A stretch of DNA of 64,000 nt, from positions 10,911,020 through 10,975,019 of the forward strand of contig NC_070631.1 of NCBI RefSeq assembly GCF_947347685.1, in the 5' to 3' direction. This stretch comes from Pleuronectes platessa (Eukaryota > Chordata > Actinopteri > Pleuronectiformes > Pleuronectidae). The stretch's first letter is position 1. Each line of letters starts with the position of its first letter. Below are positions 51,993-64,000 of the stretch, piece after piece. The notes beneath the pieces are model-generated. The model was not told the origin of the DNA, ran no database searches, and saw nothing but the letters and a program-made list of their open reading frames with translations. Position numbers and translations under genes: made by a program.

Positions 51993-52755
51993 TGGTCATA
52001 CATGTGAAGATATAATGTTGCGGGTCATAGCCGAAAGGCACTCATAAAGTGTGATGTCAGCGGGGGGGTAGTGCATCCCATAAATCAATAGTTTTATATG
52101 TGTGTGGGTGTGTGTGTGTGTGTGAGTGTGAGAGACACAATGCAAACGTGAGCCTGCATAAGGAAACCATTAAGTTAATGAACGCACTCTCACCCCCACC
52201 TCTCAAATGTCAGTGGAGCACATCCGCGTCCTCACACAGAACAACACATCGTAACCCTCTTAACGGCCTGGACTCAGCATGTGCACACGCACACACTCAC
52301 ACACATAGAGGCACATGCATCAAGCCGTGTCCTTCCTCTGCACATAAACACAGACACATTTTTGACTTGTCGTATGCATTTTAAGTTTATGTGTAGCAAA
52401 GTGGACATTCCTACCGAAACTCAGAGCATCAGTTCAGCACAGAATTATCATTTCAGAATCAAGAAAGAAATACAACAACTAGGTCACACACATGCACACA
52501 CTCCCGTTTGTAACCATAGCCAGCCAAAGCACTGAGTGGAAGCCATTGTTAAAATAACTGTGATGTAATCTACCAAGGCAGCTGGCTTGGCCGTGTGTGT
52601 GATTGTTATCTATCTGGAAATCACTGAGTCTGTCAGCAGCATCGGACTGCACACTACCACTGGTCCCTTTATTAAAAACCAGACGTATTCTGGAATCCAT
52701 GTACAAGTGTGGCGGGCCGGCAGACCACTTAAAGCAGCTCGGTACAGTCTGTGTT

Positions 52756-52758
<3 letters not shown>

Positions 52759-52789
<31 letters not shown>
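52759..52789. repeat. (GT)n microsatellite
   Basis: About 15 clean units. Confidence 0.97.
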
Positions 52790-52794
<5 letters not shown>

Positions 52795-53484
52795 TGAGGA
52801 TCCATATATTAAGAAGCATGTTATGGAGAAAAAGCAGAGGGAACTTAACAAGGACCCAAGGTAACCATGCTGAGTCCAGACGCAGGCAGCAGTGATTACC
52901 AGGCATAACACTTTTGCTGTTTCATGCTTGCGTACACGTGTGCACACTTGCAAACACAATCGCCGCGTCAATTTTCATACTCTCGTTAAATTTTCCAAAC
53001 ACGCACTTTCTCCGAATGAGAAATACCGATATGACAGTAACGCACGTAGTTTGACTGTGTCTTCTCACACGAAGCTTATTAACAACTATACTTTACAAGT
53101 GAGGTTATGTCTCCATTGGGAATTCACACCAAAGGCCAAACAAGCACATGCAATGATACAACAGGTTCAATGTACTAGAGGCGTGATCTGTCTACACTAG
53201 CTTCAACGTACAAATTACCCAGATTATAGAGCGGTGTGGGTGTATATGTCTGTGTGTGTGTGTGTGTGTGTGTGTGCGCTCAGAGATATGTGTGAACCTC
53301 CCAAATGTGTGTATTTCAGTGTGTATTGACAGGGAAATAATGGTAAGTTTTTTTTTTTTATCAGAGGGCCAGGTAGTAATCATGTCACTCTTTGATCCTA
53401 TGATCCTCACTGATCTGCCTAAATATACAGCCGACCTGTCCAGGCCTGGCAACAGCTCCTCTAATCAGCACCCACACCCAGCCG

Positions 53485-53616
<132 letters not shown>

Positions 53617-54164
53617 TGTGTGAGAGAGAGAGATTGCCTGTCTTTGTGTCTGCATCTCTGCCCCTCTTCCATGATACTTTGCCTCAAATATATGTGTCCC
53701 TCTACACTGTAAAGCGGAAAGTAGGCTAATGGCGCCTATATAAGTAAGTATGTGGTCAGTGCGTTTGTGTAGCAGACTGTAAAGAAAGCATGTGGTTCTT
53801 CCTGCTTCAGCACGGAGCACAGCAGTACGAGTCTTTTCTTGTATCTACTTACATTTTTACCATCCTTCATTAAAGAAAGCTATTAACCGAGGCTGGAATC
53901 ACAGGATAACCAATTATTAGCAGATGTGTTTGTGTGTGTTTGTGTGTGTGCGTGTGTGTTCGTGTGTGTGTGTGTGTTCAGTCTACGTGTTAATTTACAT
54001 GCATGCAGCTTTGTATGAGCAGGTGGTTAGTGCATTTACTCAAACTCTGTACACTCATAGCTAAATACTGTTTGACTTTGAATTGCAATGCATTTTTTTC
54101 TCATAGTTGCAATTGAAATAAATAAAACAAGATAATGTGAAATCTACAATCAGCAAAGAATAAT

Positions 54165-54647
54165 AATTATATTAAGAGCTTTATTTGGATAGCACTTATC
54201 TAAACGAGGTTACAATTGCTTCACATAAAAGTCCATGGCAAAATGAAGAATCGATCGCAATAAAAGATATTCTGTTCAGTCCAATTTAAGAGTCAAATCA
54301 TTGCAAGGTCAAGACCGTAAGTTTATAGAGAAACCCAACAGTTCCCATAATGAGAAAACACTTCAGAGAAAAAACACCCATTGACTGGGAGAAATCTCTG
54401 GCAGAACTGGACACAGTGAGGGCGGCCATCTGCCTCGACCGGTTGTGGTCAGCAGAGAGAAGTGAGGGAGAGAGGAGGTGGGTGGTTAAGAGGGGAGAGA
54501 AGAGAGAGAGAAATGATCATGAAGATGCATCCAACAAGATATAACAATTTATAGCTCAAACAGCTCCATTAACATACCACCACAGTAGAAAATAACACCA
54601 TTATGCTGAAATTAAAAGTATAGAAAGATGATAGCAATGTAACACTG
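54165..54647 (+). repeat. Teleost interspersed repeat (ggcggccatctgcctcgacc type)
   Basis: It starts gagctttatttggatagcac, passes through aacccaacagttcccataat gagaa, and contains cagtgagggcggccatctgc ctcgaccggttg followed by a GA-rich run. This wording is a widespread fish repeat. The open frame at 54350-54544 is a by-product of it and not a gene. Confidence 0.7.
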
Positions 54648-54950
54648 CACTGTTTGTTTGATTGTGAGCAAGATTACACAAAAAACAACTACACAGTTTG
54701 CCAAGAAGTGGTGGAAGGATGTGGCGTGTGGGTCAGGGAAGAGCCCATTAATTTCTGGATCAGCGGGTGGATCCAGGAATTTACGATGGGGTGGTTTTCA
54801 ACATTTTCACAGTTTTCCTTGGGAATAAATCCTGATCTTTATGAAGAAAAAAAAATATCAGACATATTTTGGAAACTGAAATCTATGAGTGTGTGAAATT
54901 TGGTGCAGCTTTATTGAGTTAAAGGGGACTGTTGGGCCTTGGCGCCGATA
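54648..54950 (+). repeat. Interspersed teleost repeat, copy 2 (longest)
   Basis: Shared order with copy 1: gagcaagattacacaaaa, acaactacacag, gtggtggaaggatgtgg, gggtcagggaagagcccatt. It continues to the 3' end ggggactgttgggccttggc. It abuts the preceding repeat directly, so one may have inserted beside the other. No coding capacity is seen. Confidence 0.7.
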
Positions 54951-57070
54951 TGAGCCCAACTAGAGTGACATTTTATTGCTGATAATTCTTCTGTTATTTA
55001 CTTATATACAATTTTCAGTGCAGACATTTTACGTGTATTAATGGTGTATTTTTTCGTTGTGGTGTGTATAATGGTAATAGTGTCAACTAACTTAGACAGG
55101 TAAGCCCTTTGAAAAAACGTGTTTACCTGTGAGTCTGTAATACGTATTATTATCACAGAGAGTGGCAGTATTACATGTATTTTTAGCACTGTGCACATTG
55201 TTTAGAGATTTATGTCATTTTGATTGTAAAAATGTTTTCACTTCATAATTAAGTTTCGAAACCATGTTTTACTTTAAAGAAAAAACACACATCTCATTAT
55301 TTGGTCACGGTTCAGGTTTCATTCTATGCAGCTGGAAAGACACACAACATATTCTGTGCAGTTTTTCCAGATACGCAGCTCTTTGAATCGTTGAGCTCAT
55401 GTGGCTGTGATTGGAAATCGCTGCGATTGGCCGATGGAGTGTGGGGTGAATGTTAGTGTGACCCTGCGTGTCCTTTACACACTGACGGGAAATCGACCGG
55501 TCCAAGCTCCAAGGAAAGCTATAATTCAGAGAGTAATACAGGGCCAAAGGAGCATACACACATCTTCCCTTTCAAGCGCGCCTACACGCACCCTCAGCTT
55601 GCACAGAGCAAAGTCCTAGCTGTGCCGTAGTAACCACATTAATTGGGTTGTGTAATTGTCTGGCAAAGCATTGTGGGAAACAGCCCATACAGATCTGTCC
55701 CTCCACCTCAAACCACTTTTTAAACATGGACTCCCATCGTCATGACAGTGCTATCCAGGAAATTGCTGAACATGTGTGAATATGAGTGTCTGAGCATCTG
55801 TGTGTGTTATTCAGTAATAGGCTGTATGTGGATGTGTTACTATGGCTCCTTTAAGGGAAGTGAGTGTGGTGGCCTCCCATTCCACCGCATGTCGGCTGTG
55901 GTTCGGCTGTGGTCCACCGCCAGGCCCTGCATTTGGAACTCAGAAAATACACCAGGGGTACTCGCTCCCTCTGTTTTCTGGACCCGTCTTTCATCGGTTT
56001 GTGTGTGTACGTGTGTATTTTGGGTGCACGTTTGTGTGCGTGTAATAGTCCGCCACTGTGTTGTACTCCTTGCCCCTGATATTTTAAGGCTTGTTGGCCC
56101 CGCGTCATGAGTGTGCGCTGAATTTCCAGGCTGCAGTTAGATGACCGGAGTGAGAGAACCCGTACGGAGGACAGGAAAAAGGCAGGAGGAATGGGGGGGG
56201 AGAGGAAAGCAAGGCGGGTAATTGAAGGGTTCAGGGTAATACTTAGGCCAAGGATGGCTGTTTCAACGTGTTTGCATAACCTCCTTGAACTTAATATTTA
56301 GCCCCACTCCGGAGTGAGTATAGGGCACAGCGGAGCCAAATAGAGAATGATAGAGGGAGCGAGAAGTGGAATGATAGAGAGGTCCAAGTCCAAGGTGTCT
56401 CTCCTGCGATGAGTAGCTCCTCTCTTTGATGAGCAGCAGAGGAGGGAGCGGAGGTGACGGAAGGAGGACGGCGAGACAATGTGCTCATGCTGAACTTTTT
56501 TTTTTTTTTTAAATGATAGTGTGAATCACACACGCCAACGCAGAGGGTTCTTTTTTTCTGTGATGCAATGCAGAAGGTGTCCTCCCGGTATTTTAAGTTT
56601 ACATTAGCGGCAGTTTGGAGAAGTGACTACGGCTCCTTTCATTTCTAATGCCGACATGTGAGAATTGAAACAAATCTGAATGTGTAAGTGTAAGTGTAAA
56701 AAGAAAAAATTATAAGTTGAAGAATACATTTTGAGGTCAAGAGAAAATGACAATCATTTTATGATTTGGGATTTTTGTACTATTTTCTAACACTAAATGG
56801 GCAATCAATTATCAATCAATATTGCATAATGTAATTACAGGGCCAGTACATAGTAATATCACAGGTGGGTTTACTTTCATTCAATAGGACCTCAACGAAA
56901 CACCGCAACCAATTGTAGTTTCATCTTTTGATGGCGGGGGGGGTAGTCGGACAGAGTTCAGAGACAGACCAGCAGCGGGGGGGGGGGGGGGCATAACTCA
57001 TCAGTGTTTAAACTGAGGCCTGAGTGCTCTTTCTTAACACGCCGAATATGTGTGTATGTTTCCCCCTCCC

Positions 57071-57072
<2 letters not shown>

Positions 57073-57117
<45 letters not shown>
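57073..57117. repeat. (TG)n microsatellite
   Basis: About 22 clean units. G runs at 56935-56943 and 56978-56991 lie just upstream. Confidence 0.97.
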
Positions 57118-57118
<1 letters not shown>

Positions 57119-58142
57119 CTTACAGTAGTGTGACTGGCGCAGTGTTACTCATTCTGTGACCCTCACCTCTCTCTCTCTTAGATGACAGGGAGCTTTAAAC
57201 AACCCAGCTGCTGTATGTATGTATGTGTGAGTGTGTGTGAGTGTATAGGTGTTCCTGTCTGCAAGGCAGGGGAGCCCTACACGTGTACAATCCCCCCCGT
57301 CTCAGTTCTTGTGCCTTGGGGAGACACTGTCAGTCAGTTGAGTGACAATAAAGACAGAAAACAAACCTCCCACATTGAGAGAATGAAAATCGCTGCTCAG
57401 CTATTGGATGGGATCCCCTGAGGTTTTGGGGTCAGAGCTCTCCTCATTGGTTGAAACCGGAGAGGGAGGCCTCGTGCCAGACAGCTCTGGGTATGGATTG
57501 TGTTTGGATTGTTGTTTTTCTCGCATTTACTGTGAAAGGCTGAGGTTACGAAGAAACGAAAAAGTACTGCCACGCACGCGTCGGAGCCAACACGGGCATA
57601 CATGGAGACAAGGTCATCCAGATTGGAAAAAGATGCCAGTGACATCATAATCAACACTGACATCCCCTGAGCCGTTGTTTATTTATCCATCTTCTTTTTT
57701 ACAAAAACAGGAATCCGCCAACCTCTCTCTGATCCACAGAAGCTGATGCAACAGAGCTGGAAGTGAGAGAGGACAAAACCCACTGGTTCCTCTCGTCAGA
57801 CTGTTGGCACGTAATAGTTCAACATTTTAAGGGAATATGTTTATTTGCTTTCAACCCCGAAGAGTTAGATGAGGAGATCGATATTGGTCTCATATGTGTG
57901 TTGAATAGAGCTTTAGACTTGGAATGTGCTAAGATGAGGTTAGTTAAAGGACTGAAAAAAACAAGTAAACCGAAGAGAAAAATGCACCTGTCAGCGCCTA
58001 AAGATTTGTCTTATTACCTCAGCCAAGGAGTAATGTTTGTGTCTGCTTTGTCTCAGTGTTAGTTAGCAGGATAACACAACAACTGCTGCAACTATTACTG
58101 CTTAACTTTAAGTACTTGGTTAGGAAAGAAAACATTAAATTC

Positions 58143-58250
58143 TTGATTGGATCGGGGCGTGGATTTTTCTTTTACTTTCTTTAACATTGTGAGGTAAGGC
58201 GTTATTCAACATTTCCGTTGATTTCTCGGATAAAGATCTGACATGTTTAG
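58143..58250 (+). repeat. Interspersed teleost repeat, copy 3 (fragment)
   Basis: The phrase ttactttctttaacattgtg aggtaaggcg .. caacatttccgttgatttct matches the middle of the repeat family also present at 60-255 and 54648-54950. Confidence 0.55.
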
Positions 58251-58808
58251 GAGACAGATGTTAATAAGTACATGCAGTTTGGTACACATCCAAATAAAAA
58301 CGCATAAATGCCATGAATGCCATTCCAGTTACTGTATCCTACTTGTTTAATTCTTACATATACCGAAAATATCAAGTCCACAACCCTCAAAGTTGTGTTA
58401 ATTCGGAGCTGCTTTAAGTTTTGTAGTTCACTAATCTGTGAGCACAAGTGTTGGTGCTGCAGTACAAACATGATGGTGGCAAACTTGGCCAGACTCACTC
58501 TCACAAAAACTTCCTTAAAGACCTGAGTAAAAAAACACGATGTCTCATTAATCATTAGAGACGTTTTATAGCATATTTTCTCACTCGGAGAGAGAGCCAG
58601 GCTTTTTCTTCTTTCATCAGTTCTCATGCTACTTTTAACATCAATCTTTTTATCTCACTTTCTTGGGAAGGGAGCAAATAAACGCATTTCTCACAGTGTT
58701 GAATAATTAATAAAAATGTCACGTAGAAAACATTTTATAATAAATTTGAATTACATTCTGCTGTTGTTTGGGATATTGTCTTGACGAGGTTGACAATATG
58801 ACAATCTT

Positions 58809-58809
<1 letters not shown>

Positions 58810-58841
<32 letters not shown>
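58810..58841. repeat. (CA)n microsatellite
   Basis: About 15 units. Confidence 0.97.
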
Positions 58842-59057
58842 CCACACACAACCACCTGGTCTCTTTCTCTCTGACTGGAATGCAGTGGTGGTCGTCTGGT
58901 CCTGCTCATCTCTCTGGGAGCAGTCAGCCATCTCTCCTCGTTCCTGCTCCCACTCTAAACATTTGGCTAGTTTTGGCAGATTTGTTGATTTTTGTCCCCG
59001 CGTATTTTCCCCCTTGTTGCTGTAAAAACTGATACATACTCTTTCAATTAGACCTCC

Positions 59058-59093
59058 CCACCACCACCACCACCGCCACCGCCCCCACCGCCA
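59058..59093. repeat. (CCA/CCG)n tract
   Basis: Trinucleotide units with C-rich interruptions. The Gly-rich frame on the other strand is an artefact. Confidence 0.93.
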
Positions 59094-61287
59094 GTCTGAG
59101 CACTAGTGTGGGAGTGGGGGGTGAGCAGAGTAAGTGGGTTGTATATTTTATTAGTGAAGTGAAAACACACACAACCTGGCCAAGTCCTGGTTGAGCCATC
59201 TGCTGTCATGGATGTTTCTTGGGAAGCACAGCTCAAGGTTAGCATGTAAAGTTTGGCATTCTTGCGCCAGATTAGCACGTAATGGCTAATGTTACTGCTC
59301 ACAGGGAATATTGGAGTGGATGTACATTTCCGAACTTGCATACAAACTGTGGGCATGGATGGATCCCATGTTGCAGAACAAGATGGATAAATCCAGGAAG
59401 GCAAAGAGGAGGAAGTGTGTAATAGGTGAATCTGGCATGGGGCTGCAGTTTAGCTGTTGCAGGTTAACATGGAGCTAATCCCGCCTGAGGTAGCCAGAAC
59501 TCGGACCTCATAAAAATGCATTTAACCCACATTCAGAGTTAAAAAACAGATTTACCATCTCCACTGGCTTTGCACTAAGCTTACCAAATGAAGCCGGAGC
59601 ATGTGTTTTATGTTGGAAATAGACATTTTCCCTACCTCCTCCGTTGTAAATAACACAGTCTTCCAAGGGCCATAAATAATAGTGTCACTCAACCATGCCC
59701 CATTCTCATGTCCTCTGCTTGCTCTCACCACAGGCCTCTAGAACCGCCTAGCCTAGGGGCCCCCGGCTTTGTGCCGCACCTTCACACACTTACAATCAAG
59801 GAACAGCCATAAAATGCCCGTGGAATGTCTCTGCAGAGCCGGACAGTTAAGTGGTGGAAATCCATGATCACAAACTAGAAGGACTCATAATGGATGCTCT
59901 GGGAACAGATATAAGTGGGCTCCCCATGTTCTCTGCTAACAAAATACATCACACATGCCCATAAGGACATGAAAGCATAAATGGGCGCACGGACAGGGAA
60001 ACGCATGCACACATGCACACACTGCACTTAGGGGCAGACAGTATTGATGGTTCCCTCGGGCATCACACGGACGCATCTGTTTCTGTCCCACCGACTCTGC
60101 ACACTCATAATTTCAAGTAAGTCATAACACAAATTATAAACACATATCCCTCAACCGTGACGCCTAGGAATAACAACATGGAGCACAGTGAGCTGATTTA
60201 GGGTAGGCTGGGACTTATAAATCTTTACGTTTGCTCCTTTCTTCTCTTCCTCCTCTCTCTCCTGCCTCGTTTCTCTCTCGTGCAGAGCAGGTAGCAGCCA
60301 CTCTTGTGCAACACGTACACTTCCTCTGTTCTCTTGCCCTCGTCTCTTGACGCCTCTTCTTTTTTGGTGTTTTTTTATTCCTGCTGCAGTTTACATCCCT
60401 TCACCTCTTCTTCCTCTGAATTTGTTTTGAGCGAATGTACGCATGTGGGTGTTTACGCTCACTCTTGACCCCATCTTAACCCCCTCGTCACCCAGAAGTC
60501 TGTCTGGTCTACCAGTCGCCCATCTGCTCTGTGACATCACGGCCCTTTTTTTTCCGACAGCATCCCCACCTCAAAGACGTCTTCATCAAAGTATTCTCTC
60601 CTCATTTTTCTTTTCCTCTGTCCTAAATTATCTCCTTTCGGCCGCACGGCTACTTTCTCCTCTCTTCTTTGACTCTTTGCATTTCAATTTTTTTTCCTTT
60701 CCCCTGTTTTCCCTCTCACCTCTCATCGCATGGTCATGTACTTTAGCCATCCATCTCCCACCTCCGTAGATCTGAATGTCTCAATTTGTCCCGGGGACCA
60801 TGAAGGTTCAATTGGAATCACATGTTGTGGTCCAGCAAAGAATTTCTCCCTTTATAAATAAGATCTCATCCCAGCGGATGCTGTTCTACAAAACGTTGCG
60901 TGCTCACAATGCTTATATTAAATATGAGACATGAGGTGTATAGAAATGCACAGATGTTTATCTGATCACTTTAACTATTGTTATCTCACAGAGTAGGAAA
61001 AAGTGGACGGGTTTCTTTGGGGTTTCCAGAAGCAGGATTTATTTTTCCTTTTATTGGAGTCCTTTTTCACTTCTCAGTGCACAGGGTCTGACTTTTATGA
61101 AGACTAATCACAAGTTTGTCAGGAAAAAGCATTGCGTTGTTGCCCTTTCAATCGGACAGGAAATGAAGATAATCCTTTGTTTGTCCAGGATATGCCAAGT
61201 CTAAGTTAAGCAGGGAGCTAGACAAGAGGGGAGGAAAAAGAGAGGCTTCACCCACTCAAGATCAGCCAGCAGATACAGTCCAAGCAT

Positions 61288-61328
61288 TTCTCTCTCTCTC
61301 TCTCTCTCTCCCCCCCCCTCTCTCTCTT
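61288..61328. repeat. (CT)n with inner C run
   Basis: CT units, nine C, then CT units again. Confidence 0.95.
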
Positions 61329-63584
61329 TGTGTGAGTGTGTGTACGTGTGTCTGCAAGTGTGTGTATTTTAACAGATAGATGATCCTGTCTGCTAGATTC
61401 ATGTACATTGCAAGTGTGTTGTACGGTGAAAGCCAAATGGCCTCTCAAATTAGATCTGATTAAATACTCCAGTGTGATTCAGGTTCAAAGACTGTAACTA
61501 ATAATAATCAGCAGATACATGAAGACACACACACACACAATGCGTGCACACAACCACTGATTGAGGATGTGGGAGACAAAGTTTACAGGCTGGCTAATCA
61601 TAATAATGCCCCTTTCTTTTTATTGTTTTAGGAAGTCATCATTCAGCAGAATCCTGCAGTTCTACTCAGAGAGCAGCCACAGGGAGACTGGGCCATATAT
61701 TCTGCTGGCTTCGTTTAGAGACTGGAAGTGATTTGACTTGCAGTGAAGCGTGGAGGTCACTGCGGTTCAAAGGTTTCATTCATTCAGGCTCAGAGCGTCT
61801 CGTGCTCAATTAATAATGTCCAGCTCGGAAGTCTGTACCTGTGCTAATGAATGCAGGTGAGAGGGACCCTTTTCCTCTGATTGCACTGGTTGGTCTAACT
61901 TTTTTAATGGAGCTGCAGCAGCACATGATTTAGCTGCACCCAGAATCATTCACCTTTTCCTTTTGGTGGCACAATAAGACATTTTAAGCTTCATGATTTT
62001 TGGGCTGCTTGAGCCACTGGAATTTGACATGTTATTTATTGTGAATATATATGTTGGCCTTTTTTATGTTGTAGGATGTGGCTCTGTTTCAGAGTTAGAT
62101 GAGGCCGTCTCCTCTCCACCGAAGATACTGAGTTTGGGGCTTTTGTCAGACCTTAATATTCCACTTCATTTATTTGACAGCTTTGATGTATTGTGGGTCC
62201 CTGTCACAGCGTTCACCCCGGCAGCTTCAATCCAGTTTGGATAGATATTTTGCAAATTAGTCAGGGGTAGGGTCAGGACTTCACAGGTCATGGTCACAAC
62301 ATGGGATCAAAGTTTCAGCCTAGTGCTACAGTGAATGCATATATGCATGCATTTAAAATCATCATCAATTCAGTTAGAGGTTGTATTTATAAATAATTAT
62401 GCATGTTAGTTGATATGACATATTTTAAAACAATAAAAAACAAAAGAGTACAGCTTGATGTTTATAGCTGCACCACAGATATGCCTACCAAATGTTTGTA
62501 TTAGGCTCGTCAAGTCTAAGAATCTCTTTTTACAGTGGGATTATCAATGTATTATTATTTTGATGGCTTAACTAAAAAAAGATAGGGAATGATTACAGCT
62601 TCGATTTTTTGAATGCAATAAAACAAAATCAATCGTTCTTCAATTTGAATTAACGAAATTTTAAAAGGATGTGATTTTGTTCAAGGGGGGAATGCAGGTG
62701 TAGTATTTTCACATTCACAGGCGCCTTATTTTGAAAACTCCTTTGTTAAACTGTGCATTTTTGTCACCGCAACACAAACAAAGTATCACAACACCGAAAT
62801 CATGTCTTTCAGTAGTTCATTCAAGAGAGGCCACTTGATGAATGGGAGTGGAACAATCCTTGATAAAGTGGCTCAGTGGTGGTCAGAAAGAGATGGATCT
62901 CTGTTTGGCTTTTTGAGACGCACTCACAGATAAGATAAACCACCCCTTTAACTGGGGTGGGGGTGAGTGACCCTAACCTTTCACCACACACTCTTTTCTT
63001 GCACCAAAGGAACGCTGCACAACATCAGCCTCTTACATTGCATAAGTGCTCTAGCGGGAAAACCCAGTGAAATAGACAGAATAGTGTTTTTCCAGTTACT
63101 TAACAACCTTGATAAATACAACTCTCGAACTGAAGCTGATGCAGTTAATCCCGAATGGAATAAGGAAATGGATGGGTGGGTATGAGACGAGTTTCCATGT
63201 CTGGCAGTGTGGTGCAGCGATGGCCATCCGGCGAGCAGGTTAGAGCTGTTAATCTGACACATTGTTTATGAACAGCGACACATTCTTTGCCCATATATGA
63301 CTCCGTGCATAAGCTTTTCACTCCAGTTAACACAAAGTAAAGGAATTGAGACGCCCTAAGTGTATTAGGCCATGGATGTAAAATTGGGCCGCGTGAAGAA
63401 GGATTTTAAAAATCTATCACATTGTTGTTTGATCTGTGGATTTATTTTTACTGGGGATTTATTCGATAAAACTTTAAGAATTCTTTCAACAATTTTACCT
63501 TGTGAATGGCCAGGTCAAGCAGAATAATCCTGTAGTCTAAAGCACTTGCTTTGGTACAAGTGGTCCAGTGTAGGTCTGCTTATA

Positions 63585-63586
<2 letters not shown>

Positions 63587-63665
<79 letters not shown>

Positions 63666-63678
63666 GTGTGTGTGTGTG

Positions 63679-63710
<32 letters not shown>
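63587..63710. repeat. Long (TG)n microsatellite, two interruptions
   Basis: TG units with two ttag interruptions near 63663 and 63680. Confidence 0.97.
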
Positions 63711-63713
<3 letters not shown>

Positions 63714-64000
63714 ACTCCCTTTACAGTGAGCATTAAAAGGAATAACAGTGGAGGTGTGGGGAGACGAAAAGTGTCACGGCGATCCTGCCCTATGATGAAT
63801 GGTGCGATTAGCCGCTTCGATCCATGTCAGGACACACATGCATGCACACACAAATACATGCACAACATGAGATCACACACTTGAGCTCACAGTAACACAC
63901 GGGGGCCTATTAAAGGCCTTGAATGGGAGAATCCAGATGCGGCGTGCAGATAATTGTACTAAAAACACAGAAAATGCAGTCCCAGACCGGCAGGACTCTA

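Noticed and set aside
54350..54544. 64-codon open frame
   Set aside because: It lies wholly in a recognised interspersed repeat.

Overview
This window is vertebrate nuclear DNA, almost certainly from a teleost (probably percomorph) fish. It is non-coding except for a few short exons with canonical GT/AG splice sites. It carries many long (GT)n microsatellites and several interspersed repeats that I recognise by eye as common in teleost genomes. There is one 200-base run of N (18418-18617). I see no bacterial or viral operon, no CRISPR array, no rRNA gene and no tRNA gene.

The only gene I can support is an ERC-family gene (ELKS/RAB6-interacting/CAST), on the + strand across the whole window. 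Five coiled-coil exons are visible, in the same order as in vertebrate ERC proteins: 464-631 (56 codons), 16023-16160 (46 codons), 24426-24619 (64 codons plus 2 nt), 35386-35517 (44 codons) and 39133-39293 (53 codons plus 2 nt). The wording of the last exon (ALEKTRQELDATK, RRKQLEEILEMK) fits ERC2/CAST better than ERC1/ELKS. The window covers only the middle to C-terminal part of the rod. The N-terminus, promoter, last exons and C-terminal RIM-binding tail lie outside it.

The introns are about 15.4, 8.3, 10.8, 3.6 and more than 24.7 kb. Two coding segments expected from the family are not visible. One is about 94 codons between exons 2 and 3, where an assembly gap sits. The other is about 44 codons between exons 3 and 4, where there is no gap and where joining the visible exons directly would break the frame. 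Two very short candidate microexons lie in that second intron.

The introns hold a non-LTR retrotransposon remnant (about 5.8-6.26 kb), a LINE/SINE-type 3' tail (about 14.5 kb) and a roughly 450-bp MITE-like element with terminal inverted repeats (51.5-52.0 kb), with a fragment of the same family in the opposite direction at 27.1 kb. Two copies of an AGGTCA-rich repeat (4.3 and 30.1-30.5 kb) contain a perfect oestrogen-response-element palindrome and a perfect DR1. Three copies of another teleost repeat lie at 0.06, 54.65 and 58.15 kb. Other structure includes a 17-bp-arm near-perfect palindrome at 26.8 kb, nested inverted repeats at 37.6 kb, and long mononucleotide G/C runs. No previously undescribed biological system is evident. 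The most useful leads are the incomplete exon set of this ERC gene and the regulatory-motif-bearing repeats in its introns.
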